Source: Atherinomorus stipes
Lineage: Eukaryota; Chordata; Actinopteri; Atheriniformes; Atherinidae
Direction: 5' to 3'
DNA: 64,000 nucleotides
Assembly (NCBI GenBank): GCA_023101725.1
Contig: JALJCO010010517.1
Span: forward strand, 248,001-312,000
The stretch's first letter is position 1. Every line of letters begins with the position of its first letter. A program made the position numbers and the translations under genes. Shown in pieces: positions 45,457 to 57,175 of the stretch. The notes under the pieces were generated by a model. It was not told where the DNA came from, searched no databases, and saw only the letters and a list, made by a program, of their open reading frames with translations.

Positions 45457-46500
45457 ACGGAAGAAAAGGAAGTGCTCCATGGAGCTTTAAGATAGCGCAC
45501 ATTGGAAAACCAGGGTTAATATCAGTTTGGCTTTTATCCACTTCTGAGCTTTGAAGGAGTTGTTGAAGCTGAATAGGCTGAAGAACGATGTGGCCATTAG
45601 CCTGAGAGGGAGGGGCTCTCAGTTTGAACACTGTTGTTTGCAAACAGAAACGTGGAGGAACTCCGGACCCTATCTTTAAGGAGAATGAATGAGTACTATT
45701 GTCCTGTGAGTTCAGAGTTTTGTGGATTGCTCTTTGTTGTGTCTGGGTAGCTGCTCAGTGACATATCTCAACGACATATCTTTCAGAGGAGCCAAAGTGA
45801 TGCAGAAATTTTACCGGTGAGTAAATGCACGTATAAATTCCTAGGAAAAAGGAAGTTATCTTTTAACACACACCAGATTATGCAGACTGAGCTGCCAACC
45901 TGAGCTTTTACAAAAAAGAGAGCTTAAAAAAAAGAGATTTCTTTTGGGGGGGAAAGAGTTTTTCATTTTTCATTCATTTCAACCAGCTGGCCGCCCAACC
46001 CCACTCATACTACTGTTCTCCTCTGTCGTCCAACACTGTCTTAGTCATTGGTAAAACACATTTTATTGCACCCCAGGACTTCAAAATGAGATGATTAATT
46101 TTAAATCCTGTTGAATGAACTCGTAATACTTCTGATAAAACAGTAAGAACTGGAGCAGCAGACAGAATCTTAGTGGACAAAGCAGACGAAGCTGGATAAA
46201 CACTTCTCACTGACACTGGAATCAACACTGGAACTTGTGTGTGTGTGTGGGCGAGGGGGGGGGGGACTGATGGAAGAAAAAAAGTTATGTTTTCATTTTC
46301 GACCTCCATTAAATTGTCATCATAATTATGTCAATATTCGTCCAAATGCAAACACTTCCATTCCTGACAGAAAGTAATATGGTGAAAGGCCATTAAAAAT
46401 GAGTCGCACCCCACCCCCACTGCCACTGGCACACACATGCCCATACACACATGTATGCACAGCAATCACCCCCCGACGTGCCCCCCCCCCCCCCTCCACC
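45457..46500. other. Low-repeat sequence with homopolymer G and C runs
   Basis: A G-run of about 12 lies at 46255-46265 and a C-run of about 14 at 46481-46494. No gene seen. Confidence 0.45.
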
Positions 46501-46960
46501 CAATAAAACTTTTGGCAGGCCTGAGCTGTTGTAATTGGCAGACGGCTTGCCGTGCCGATAGACTCCCCTCAGTCCTACGGGTCAAGAGTAATTTACTGAG
46601 CTGCTAAACACCACTAGTTTTGCTATCTTCCTCTCTTTCTACTCAGTCCAACCACCCCTCCCCGCAGCCTCCGCCCCCTCCTCACACCCCCGTCGCATCC
46701 ATCCTGGAATTCCCATCCAGGCTGTATTACAAGTCGAGATGATGGCTTAATCCCTTGTTAATTAGGGACAACATCTCCAGCAGCTGAGGCTAAAGCGAAG
46801 AGCGGCGAAGGCTCCAGAGACACGAGGGCTCTGGCCGAGCTTGTGGCCCCGTCAGGAGAGCCTGGCTCGTGCTCAGAGAGCTGGCAAGGGATAGCAGTGA
46901 GGAGGAGGGGGGGTCTGGATGAGGTTTGAAAGGGCCTGCTGCCTAATCCCCCGCTGATGG
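46501..46960. other. Low-repeat GC-moderate block, possible conserved non-coding DNA
   Basis: No repeat or ORF is recognised. The segment 46720-46850 contains GCTGTATTACAAGTCGAGAT, GATGGCTTAATCCCTTGTTA and ATTAGGGACAACATCTCCAG in one non-repetitive run. Homeobox-like TTAATTAG and Bicoid/OTX-like TTAATCCC words occur. Conservation is not demonstrated. Confidence 0.3.
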
Positions 46961-48060
46961 CTCTTGTGGGCTAATGGAGCCTGGACAACCGGGCAACCGG
47001 ATGCTGCTGCTGGCGCGACAGCTGCCTGCTCCACTCCACTTCAGCTGGGTCAGGAGCATCGTGCTGTTTACAGGGAGTTCTGTTACAGGTCTCCGGAACA
47101 CAAAATGCCTTTTACTGGGATTTGTTTAGCCGTGCTCAGGCTGCAGGCTTTCTTGGCAGGTGTGTGTGTGAATTTATATGTGTATTTAACACCTCATCTG
47201 CTTTTGCTTGACAGCTACGGTTTCATATTTCCCATGGTGCATCGAAAGCCTCAGTCCCACTCAGGCAGACAAACAATCTCAATCATCACCCCGATATCAA
47301 TGCAGGCTTGTCTTGTGTAAAACTGTTTCAGGAAGAATTTGGTGGCAGAATTAGCCGGGGGGGGGGCTAGGCATTGCAGGTTATGGCTGAGAGTCGGCAG
47401 CAGGAAAGATGAGGAGGAAAGAAGAAATGAAAAGAGCATCTTCTTATGATTCCTTTTCAGGTGGAAACAAGAGCCCTCTTATTCAGGCCCACATTTCCAC
47501 CGGCTAAGTGTTGCAGAGTGTACTGTTAGCCGAGTGCATTATAAATACAGCCAGCCTCGTCCATGCGCCCCCTCCCCAGAAGGCCCGGACTCCTGGGGAG
47601 TTCCAAACAGTAGGTAATTATCCAGCACCACACTGCCTGCTGCTTCACTACCTGTGTGTCCAGCACCACTAGACGATGGATGGATGGAGGGAATGGGGGG
47701 GGCTGGGATGGATGGAAGTGGAGAGGGATCAAAGCATAAGGTTAGAAAATGAGGGGGAGTTTCTATATGATGTCTGAGAGGGATAAAGAATTTAAAGATT
47801 TAAAAACAGGATAGATTATATCTACCAGACAGCAAATGTACATTCCTGCATAAAATTCAAATGACTAGATTAAAAAACTCAGTTCAGAGGAAATATGAAA
47901 AAGATTACAGAACTGATGTGGACTGCAGTCTAAGTGTAATCCCTGTTTTTAGTTTAATGTGTTCAGGTTGTACAGCTGGAAGCTGGTAAAAGGTGATGCA
48001 GCCTGTCTCTGAAGGAGTTTTACTTAACACCAGTTTAAAGATGCTATCGAAGATGTTTCG
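46961..48060. other. No gene established
   Basis: The 118-codon frame at 46964-47320 (+) has no domain features. A short ATGG-rich run lies at 47677-47720 (GATGGATGGATGGAGG). Confidence 0.4.
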
Positions 48061-48063
48061 CTA

Positions 48064-48938
48064 TTTCAGAAAGCCTGTTAGTGGTGTACTCGCTCATCTC
48101 TAGTATGCGCTTTATTCAAAAACTCACTATCTGTATCTGTATCTGTACTCGGAATGGGCGGAGCTTAAACCAGGAGTGGGTGTGGTTTGAGCGAAACTGG
48201 GTGGAGCTTAAATCAGCACATTATTTTAAGTCTGAAATTGATAGGGATTGATCAGAAGTGTCTTGATTTGTTGTTTATTTGATAACTATTTACAGAATAG
48301 CCTCAGAGTTGAGTTTCAATGTTTTTGATCACAACAGCAAAGAAACTATTTACCATTTTTTTAAACATGAATAATTCCGAGTGCGTACAATGCATCCAGT
48401 CAGAAATTATGAACTACAAAGTATGCATGTATGCATGCAACAAGTTTTCATGCTGAACAGAACTTTATTTTTTGCCTATTTTCAGTTTTATTTTATGATC
48501 AAACTGCAAATATTTTCTCAATAATTTATTTAATTTTAATCAATTATTTATTTGACCGACGCAACTCAAGCTGTTTTCAGCTCCGTCTTGTCAAATACAC
48601 CGCGTACGTTATGAAAGAAGTTCACTAAGTAACTTTAAATATCATACAAACAGAAATAAAGACGAGCTGAAGAAAATCTGAGTACGAAAGAGCAACGTGA
48701 GCACGAGTCAAGCAGAGATCAATCAGTCGTGTGTGTGTGCGTGAGAGCGCAGCACAGCTCGCGCAGCAGAGGTGTGTGTGTGTGTAGGAGGCGGGCGCTG
48801 TGTGTGACTGGCCAATCACAGAGCGGCAGACAGTCCGTTATCAAATAAGGATTCTCCTTCAGCACGAGCACGGATATGGATGAGTTTTACTCGCATCATG
48901 CTCGTACTCGTCAAAAATGCAGTATCCGTACTGGATAC
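48064..48938. mobile_element. Candidate older MITE interrupted by the next element
   Basis: GTGTACTCGCTCATCTCTAG at 48084 and paired ACTCG/GATACTCG motifs near 48890-48930, which resume at 50053 (CTGGATACTCGTTTCAGAGG, AGTATCCGTATGCAAGAC), suggest one host element that continues on both sides of the hAT-like insertion. GGCGGAGCTTAAACCAGG and GGTGGAGCTTAAATCAGC form an internal direct repeat. Confidence 0.4.
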
Positions 48939-50052
48939 TAGAGGTGGGCGGATCGATACCAATATCGATATTATCGATACCAACGCTGGTATTGATATTG
49001 AACGATACTTGTGTAAAAAGATCGATACTCAAGCTTTTTTTTCCCTCTCCCGCTCGCACTCACTGCTGCGCAAACGGATTAATAAAAGTCTGGAGTAGCA
49101 CTGCGCTGTCACGGAGCAGGGGCCAGCACTCCCCCCCTCTTGTCTTTAGTTGTTGCACCATCACATGGCTCAGCAGCGCCAGCCAAACAGACTTGTAGGT
49201 CGGCTCAGGCTGGCCCACGCACTCAGCGTTGTCCTCTCCTCGAGACGCCGGAGTATCGAAATGACGAAGAGAAGCGCTGTTTAGCTTTATTTTATTACAG
49301 AAAATGGAACGACAGCGAGCTGTATAGATCACAACGGGGCTGTTAAATACAGTAACAACACAACAGACCTCTACACGCACATGGAAACACATGCAGTAAA
49401 AAACACGGAGCTGCAGGAACAGAGACATTATAAAACGAAATTGAGAGTGGTCATCTTCAGCATCAGTTCATATTACTTTTTCAAAGTGCATGTAATTAAG
49501 TCAAATGCTACTGGAAAAACTAAAAAATATAATTAAGACATTGAAATAATCTAGTACATTTATTCCGTAGAAAAATGTTATCTAACATTAGATAAAGCTT
49601 TGATTATTCCAAAACAGGGAAATTTATAGAATTACTTTAAAGCAACATGCAAGTGCACACAGTACAAAATTATATATAAGGATTAAAAGATATAATATTA
49701 TAAGAGGTGGACTAGTAAAAAACTATATTAATGATTTTCTGGAACTGAAGCAAATATACTAAATATGATACAGCTCACACTTGATTGCATATAAGTATCC
49801 TTTTGTGTTACGTGTGAAATAAATACAGAATGATAACATACAGGTACTATAGCTCATCATTATTTCCCAATTCTCCAAGAGCTGAGTTTAAAGAAATTCT
49901 TTCCTAGGTCTTTTTGGATCATTTGACTCTATGAAGCTTAAATATGAAAAAGTATCGGTATTGGTATCGATATCGATCGATATCGGCGATACTGGCCCTG
50001 TATTTACTTGGTATCGGATCGATACCAAAATTCCTGGTATCCCCCAGCTCTA
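48939..50052. mobile_element. hAT-like non-autonomous element with perfect 8-bp TSD
   Basis: The target duplication CTGGATAC lies at 48931-48938 and 50053-50060. The termini TAGAGGTGGGCGGATC and, inverted, TAGAGCTGGGGGATAC are imperfect TIRs, with GATCGATACC-type words repeated inside both ends. An 8-bp duplication is the hallmark of hAT elements. Length is 1114 bp. Short frames (48880-49098, 49060-49428) carry no transposase motif. Confidence 0.92.
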
Positions 50053-50060
50053 CTGGATAC

Positions 50061-51780
50061 TCGTTTCAGAGGAGTATCCGTATGCAAGACCACCCTGCCA
50101 GATTCACAGCTCCCTCCTCCGGCCACAGAGCGTTCACGAGCCTCTCCGGTGTTCAGCAGACAGCAGCTACAGATTCTCCATCATGCCACAAACGCAAGTG
50201 AACAAATGTCGTAGTCTGAACGTTGCTAACTGCGAGCAGAATGATGTTAGCTACCTGCTGTATACTTCAGACGAGTGTGCGCAGCTTCCGAGTTGCAGTA
50301 TTATTCTCACCAATCAATCACTCTCATTGATCAGTGATTGACGAGCCAGTAGACAAATGACAAATGTAAGAAATGCAGAGATGATTGGAGGATGTTTGTC
50401 AGCCCCACTACTTTCACAGCTGATGTATAATAATATTTAAATATTTAAAGCTTTTAATGAATCATAGCGTATGGGGTAGTGAACCCATGTTTACTCAAAA
50501 ATTGTTGAAAGAAACATCTTCTATGATGCCTTTAAAATCACTGTATCAGCTTCCCGTGTGTTTCTGGATTGATTCAGACTGTCCTCCAAAGTCGGACGGC
50601 CTATAGACTAATCAGGCCAAACGCCACAACTAGACTGTCCGCGATTGCAACGGTGGCGTATCCCTACATGAGTAATTAGAATAGATGAGAATTTTTTCTT
50701 CCCAACATGGAGGAAATCTGGAATATCGGCCAATCAGAGCAGAGGAGGAATAACCTGCTGCCACGGTGGAGAAAACACTGGATTTAATCCCCAACAACAA
50801 AAACACGGTAAATTATGGTGAACATTAATCTGACACTTTATTTCATGTATCTATGCTCCCGAAAATGACGCACCGCATAACGTTCTCATGCTAGCTAATG
50901 CTAACAGAGACAGCTGTGGTGTTGCTGAGAGTTAATGACGAATCTGGGAGATATTGTGAAATATCAGGTTATCTTCTCTGATCAGGGCAACGTTGGGACC
51001 AGAAAATAAAACCAGTTCAGTCAGAAACACAAACGGATCAGGAAGACGGTGTCCTGCAGCCTTTAGTTACATCTGCAGGACATGTGAAGCTACGTGGTCT
51101 GTACAGTCCTGAAACAATCAGGGACGTGCTCAGGATTTTTTAAGGGCAGTTGCTTAAGCCTAAAAAAGGTCTTTAACTGTAAACTTTAAAACAATAAATC
51201 TCTGAACAATGAATCACACATTATTCTCATGTTATTAAAAGTTCTGGAAGAAGCACCTGCATATTGTTCTGGTTCTACAGAATTTTTTTCAAAAGGTCTG
51301 TAAAATATACTTTTCGTGTCATTTTGCATATAATTACCCGTCTGACCTTGCATTCCATGTGGCTTGTCTTGCTCCTCTCCAGCTGAGACTTGTTGCACCT
51401 CATCTTTACTGTACATTTGCAGGAGTAAAATGGAAATAGTCCACAAATAAGGACACAAACTAGCTAAACTACTGACATTTTTTCATGTCTTTCACCTGCC
51501 GGCTTGCTGCTTTTCAACCAGCCACGTAGTGATGAACTTCGCTGCCTCCCTCAGCGTCTCTTTGTCCTGAATCCTGGAGGACCCAGGACGAGGGGAGACT
51601 AGTAAAGTTAATTGCATACTGACCATCATTATTAAAACATAAATTATTCTAAAAGCATCACCTGCATGTTTGGTTTGTATTTAAACTGCACCTGAAGGTT
51701 CCTGCTCTGATTCCTCACTGCTGCTGCTACACTATCAAGAAAGCAGCCCCCCCCCACTCCGGAGTGCTGCACAAGTTCCC
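50061..51780. other. No gene recognised; repeat remnants
   Basis: CAGGGACGTGCTCAGGATTT at 51118-51137 resembles a hAT-like terminus. The 136-codon frame at 49931-50341 crosses the hAT boundary and is not a gene. A C-run lies at 51747-51755. Confidence 0.4.
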
Positions 51781-52997
51781 TTTTAAATCCATTTGTTTGA
51801 AAATCCAGACCTGACTGCACAGAAGTTACTACTAGCTCCATACAGGAAGCTGAATCAGACAGGGAGGGGAGGGGGAGCGGACGGTGCATAGATCGTTAGG
51901 AGACATCGGGGCGCTGTTTACTTGATAGTGTGCTCTTATTGGAGCAATTAAATTACGTAGAATGATAGAACTACGTAGAATGATAGAACTACGTAGAATG
52001 ATGGAACTACGTAGAATGATGGAACTACGTAGAATGATAGAACTACGTAGAATGATGGAACTACGTAGAATGATAGAACTACGTAGAATGATAGAACTAC
52101 GTAGAATGATGGAACTACGTAGAATGATGGAACTACGTAGAATGATAGAACTACGTAGAATGATAGAACTACGTAGAATGATGGAACTACGTAGAATGAT
52201 AGAACTACGTAGAATGATAGAACTACGTAGAATGATGGAACTATGTAGAATGATAGAACTACGTAGAATGATAGAACTACGTAGAATGATGGAACTACGT
52301 AGAATGATAGAACTACGTAGAATGATAGAACTACGTAGAATGATAGAACTACGTAGAATGATGGAACTACGTAGAATGATAGAACTACGTAGAATGATAG
52401 AACTACGTAGAATGATGGAACTACGTAGAATGATAGAACTACGTAGAATGATGGAACTACGTAGAATGATGGAACTATGTAGAATGATAGAACTACGTAG
52501 AATGATAGAACTACGTAGAATGATGGAACTACGTAGAATGATGGAACTATGTAGAATGATAGAACTACGTAGAATGATAGAACTACGTAGAATGATGGAA
52601 CTACGTAGAATGATAGAACTACGTAGAATGATGGAACTACGTAGAATGATGGAACTACGTAGAATGATAGAACTACGTAGAATGATGGAACTACGTAGAA
52701 TGATGGAACTACGTAGAATGATGGAATTACGTAGAATGATGGAACTACGTAGAATGATGGAACTACGTAGAATGATAGAACTACGTAGAATGATAGAACT
52801 ACGTAGAATGATGGAACTACGTAGAATGATGGCCTGCTGTCTGATTCAACTGTTTCTGAGCAGAGAGACAAAGCTGACAGATCATAAACAGGAACTTTGA
52901 TTCTCACTCTGGACATTCACATGGCCTCATCAGTGCACAACAGATCATATTATACACCCCAAACCCCAGAAAAGTGAAATCTGATGTCATGGCACCT
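51781..52997. mobile_element. Second copy of the nested TTAA MITE, right part, with expanded array
   Basis: Matches 24502-24956 from TTTTAAATCCATTTGTTTGA through to the right end GATGTCATGGCACCT, followed by TTAA (52998-53001). The left terminus AGGAGTGATGAC is not found upstream, so the left part is missing or strongly diverged. Confidence 0.88.
51950..52831. repeat. 18-bp minisatellite, 49 units
   Basis: 882 bp is exactly 49 units of GAACTACGTAGAATGATR. The last base varies between A and G, and rare units have CTATGTAG or AATTACG. The unit is a multiple of 3, which creates long frames on both strands: M(I/M)ELRR forward (51962-52900) and a VVLSFY/VVPSFY repeat in reverse (51948-52916). Neither is a gene. 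Confidence 0.97.
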
Positions 52998-53001
52998 TTA
53001 A

Positions 53002-53299
53002 GGACACAGTCAAGAGCAAAACTTGAAAGTTTGGTTTCTGTAAGTGCTGCTGAAGTGGAGATTTTTTACCCAGACTAAAAAAAAAACTCATTTTAAGAAA
53101 ACGGTAACTTTAGCTGCTGTTTGGATGGGATTTGGGTTGGATTCAGACAAATAAACCCCTAAAATGCTTATTTTGGATGTTTTTTTTTGGTTGTTTTTTT
53201 TTTTTTTACACTAGTCTGAAAGAAAACATGTTGAAGGAGGGAAAAACACGAAAATCTCAAAATTGACCAGGTTTTTGCCTGTAGTGTCTCCCCTTAAAG
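53002..53299. other. Short AT-rich spacer
   Basis: Holds T-tracts (53180-53207) and no identifiable gene. Confidence 0.5.
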
Positions 53300-53844
53300 T
53301 AGGGATGGGAATACCGATACCCTGGAGTCGATACTTTGATACCAGCCAGACAAAATATCAGAATCGATACTTTTTTGAGTATTGCGAGGAGATGATGGTG
53401 GCAGCCTATCAGATGTCATGATAATGATGCTGCTACTGTTAGTGATGATATTTTGGTATCTTCCAGTGCTTTAATGCAGGTTAATGCACATTATGTTTTG
53501 GTAAATTTATATTATTACTTTTACATTTTATATTCGAACATTTTCCACTGAATAAATGTAAATTATCTTAACCCGTACTTAAGTTATTTGAGAATGAAGA
53601 TTTTAATCTTAATTTTGTTTAATTTCTTCATCAATTTAATTTATTATTGTTTTAAAACTATTTCTTTCCAGTACTTCTGTTCTCAAGTTTTACTGTTATG
53701 TAATATTGTCCTTGCATTCAAGATCTTAATGCAAACTGTACAATCATGTGGTTTTCTTTAAAGGGACCAAAAGTGTCGGTATCGATAAAAAAGTACCATA
53801 AACTACTGGTATGGTAATGAAAAATTTGGTATCGCCCATCCCTA
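53300..53844 (-). mobile_element. hAT-like MITE, complete copy
   Basis: The ends TAGGGATGGGAATACCGATA and, inverted, TAGGGATGGGCGATACCAAA. Flanking 8-mers CCTTAAAG and TATTAAAG agree at six positions, consistent with an aged target duplication. It is the inverted, unexpanded counterpart of 17288-17902. The strand is given relative to that copy. Confidence 0.9.
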
Positions 53845-54596
53845 TATTAAAGAAAAAGCCAATTTCTGGAGATGAATAGTTTACATTAATGCTCCGATGT
53901 AAAAATAAAAAACAATGTCAGAATACTTTAGAGATGTGCGGATAACATACCTACAGGTTATCATTACCGTAGACAACTGTCCAACGATGTAAATCCAGGT
54001 ACGAGGTAATTGGGACTTGTTCCCATGACAATGGCGGCGCCACAAGATGGCGCAACACACAAAACGCTCGTCGGATTAGTTTATAGACTGGAAGAAATGT
54101 GATTAAACACTTGATTGAAACACTTGAGGCAGTGTTTAGCTGAACTGGCGGAGCAGCCGCCTTTTCAGAGGCTACAGTTTTTTTAAATTATGATTTTTCC
54201 AGTCATGTGGAAAGGTCTTCTGATATTTATTAATTGTTGCACTTCGTTCCTGACTACAAACTAAAATTGCATTACATTGTGGGTCAGGTGGTGCTGTGGT
54301 TCTCTATCAGCTCAGATCTGACAGCCAATGATCAGATGCTGTCAAAAATTAAATCTCATACAGAGTAATGTGAAAAATGTACAATTAACACAATAAAGCA
54401 CAGTCTTATTTATTTTCCACATTAGTTTTTATGAGGTTTTGTTTTGAATAATCGTTCAGGGTTGCATACTGCATTTCAAACACTGCACCGTGACTTCTGG
54501 TTTTGGCCGCTACCATCTACCCATGTCATTTTTGGCTCTCCGATGTGAAGGATTTGGACACCCCTGCTTAAGACCACATTTCCCGATAAGATTCTA
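53845..54596. other. Repeat remnants, no gene
   Basis: GATTTGGACACCCCTGCTTA at 54551-54570 resembles the right terminus of a 'CAGGGGTGTC' hAT-like MITE. Its left end is not found. Confidence 0.4.
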
Positions 54597-55164
54597 CACA
54601 CTCAGAAATAGAGGTACCAGTTTGTACTGAAAAGGGTCCAAAGCTTGTTGCTGGGTGGGTTCCTTTCTGAAAGATATTTCTGTACCTTCATGGTCCATAT
54701 TTGTACCTTATCAAGCTGTATGAGTTAATAAAGTACAATTAAACCAATTAAAAATGAAGAATAAAAGTAAATAAAATAGAGATTATGACAACAATCAAAG
54801 ATACTAATAATAAATGAATAATTATTATAGAAATATTAGGCCAAACACATATATAATTATACATATAATTATTACTAGGATTATTATGAATATCATAATA
54901 TAATAACTATAATTATACGACTGTTAAGAAGTACTTCTGTTTATAGTTATTGTACAAGCTACACACATTTTTCAATGCTGCAGGTACCCTTAGGGTTAAT
55001 ATGGTACAAATTTGTACTTTATATTACTTTGGACCCTTTTTCATAGTATATAGGTACTTCTGGCCTTATTCAGGACCAACATTGTACTTTTGAGAGAACA
55101 TTTGTAAAAAATGTACCTACAGGTACAGAAATGTTCCTGTCTCGTACCTCTGTTTTTGAGTGTG
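54597..55164. mobile_element. MITE with CACACTCAGAAATAGAGGTAC ends
   Basis: The left end CACACTCAGAAATAGAGGTA and the inverted right end CACACTCAAAAACAGAGGTA are close TIRs. Subterminal words such as GGTACAAATTTGTAC and TTTGTACCTTA occur in both halves. TA flanks both sides. The centre (54730-54960) is AT-rich with no ORF. Confidence 0.9.
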
Positions 55165-56395
55165 TAGAGGCGGTCCTGTGCAAGACCTTACCTTGTTTTC
55201 TGTGAAGATAGAACGGCAAGCTGAGGCACCTGCATACTTTCTATCCTCTCCAATAAAGAGTACTTCTGATGGATAAAAGCAGGCTTGTGGTTTCACATTG
55301 TGATGGCGAAGTGACGTCTAGTTTCAAACTAAATCATTCTTTTTGTAACACTTTTCAGTGCTACTCTGAAACTGAAAACACACCATTAAAAGAGTGTGTG
55401 AATAAAAGACGGAGGGAAAGCTGTCTGGCCTTGTGGCTGACCCTGATAAAGTGTCTTTATTAGAAGTCGGGGACAGATCACACCTGGGCGTGACCTGCCC
55501 GGGTCACCGGAGAGGCCAGCTTTGGTAATTAGCATGCTCTTTGGTGAGACAGGGCCGCATGCAGCCTCAGAGACATTAGTATGCATCAGGGTGGGACAGC
55601 GGGGTTACGCTAAGCTAAACTAGCTATTAGTATGCTCTCCGATCAGGAAAAGATGCAATGCAGGCCGCGTTTACGAGTGCACTGTACTGAGCGATGTAGT
55701 GGACAGTGATTGGGCTACAGACTCTCTTCCAGCGTTATCTGCTTATTCTCTTGACTTTCAAAAATTCTGCTGGTGACAAATGCAGGAATATTTGCATAGA
55801 CAGATGCCTGATCCAGTCTCACGTCTTCGATATGCACCAGAGTCGGGTAAATGTTGTATTTCTCTGCACCACGCTTCCAAATCATGCAATAAACCGAACA
55901 GGATGTCCATTTTCATTTGCAGACTGAGCGACAGGACTATCGACTACTTCACTTGCAGCCAGCATGTTATTGTTCAGGGGACGATGGTTTCATTTGTTGT
56001 CATTTCGTCAAAAGAAAGTGCAGTCAGTGAGCTCTGAGTGAGATCAAGTTACTATAACATTGAAATAACATCTGGAACGGAAAGTGGATAGAAAGTTCAG
56101 AAAGGAGGTTCAGCAACTCTTGTAAGGGTCAGACGTGCAGTCAGGTCACTTCATGACGCCTCGGCTTCGTTATGTGGATGTTTGGCTCTGAATTTGTCAC
56201 ATCAGAGTTTCACCGTTCAGATTATCATGCGCGTTGTATGAGAGAGACGGAGAGACCGATGAAAGGATGACAGACGTGGTCTAGATACACATGGGCTATT
56301 TTTTTAACCCAGCTGGGACGCACAGTACACACGTGTATGTGTGTGTGTGTATTAAAAGGAGATTGTGCAGAATGTTGCGCTGTGTTGGTTGATGG
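55165..56395. other. Low-repeat sequence, no gene established
   Basis: The block 55480-55580 (CACCTGGGCGTGACCTGCCC, GGTAATTAGCATGCTCTTTG) is GC-richer and not repetitive, so it could be conserved non-coding DNA. Frames at 55269-55463 and 55706-56037 have no domain. Confidence 0.35.
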
Positions 56396-57175
56396 AAACA
56401 CATATGAAAGGAATAGTTCACCCACAGAATGATGTAACTTTATTTCCCACTTCCCCTCATGGTGAGCAAGACTCTGGAGCACTTTTTTAATATCTCAAAT
56501 GCAGCCGGTGATCAGGAAGGCTTCTCGTTTTCCCCCAACTTTCATATAGTGGAGTTTGCTGGGGTCCGAGCCAAAAAGGTCCATAAAAGTCCACAAAAAC
56601 TTGTCAATATTCCTCCATACTGCTCGTCCAATGTAATCCAAGTGTCCTGAGTGGGTAGCATCCAGAATTTACTTGAAACGACATCATTTAGTAGATTTTT
56701 AGAGCCTAAACAGTACTACATCGCATGTCTAGCAAGCACGCAATGACCGTTCACGAAACTTCGGAAGCCACGGCAGACAAGATCTGCCGTGGCTTCCGGT
56801 CTTTTTCTTTCTTTCTGTCTTTTAAATCAATATCCAACTACTCTTGGACCCTCTTGTGTTTGTCCCGGTTTGTCTGCAGCTCTGTCGCTCTTAGCACAAT
56901 GTAAACAGTGAATTTCTTCTTCTACGCTTGCATTATTGGCAGAGTAGGCTCTGAACGCCGAGGCTTCCGTAGTTTCCATATTTTGCACCTCTTGGTCTCC
57001 ACCAGTAGTTTGACTGTTTCGCTTTTGTTGAACGTGTTTTTTACACCATCATCAGATCAAATAATTTTCATTTTTACTTCTGTAACAGTGCGACTAACAG
57101 GTGACATGGCATCTACACCTCTGGTGATTTATTCTCCACTGCTCGGCTTTTACCTCCTTTAAAGTGCATCTTTCA
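56396..57175. mobile_element. Candidate foldback MITE
   Basis: AGGAATAGTTCACCCACAGA at 56410-56429 resembles the start of a common fish MITE ('GGNATAGTTCACCCAAA'). The hairpin at 56762-56798 lies near the middle. The inverse end was not clearly found. Confidence 0.4.
56762..56798. repeat. Perfect 16-bp inverted repeat (hairpin)
   Basis: Arms CGGAAGCCACGGCAGA and TCTGCCGTGGCTTCCG are separated by CAAGA. The stem is GC-rich, with 16 perfect pairs. A pyrimidine-rich TCTTTTTCTTTCTTTCTG follows. Confidence 0.97.

Noticed and set aside
49931..50341. 136-codon forward frame
   Set aside because: It spans the right boundary of the hAT-like element.
51948..52916. 322-codon reverse and 312-codon forward frames
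   Set aside because: Produced by the 18-bp minisatellite. The two overlap completely on opposite strands and only simple six-residue repeats are encoded.
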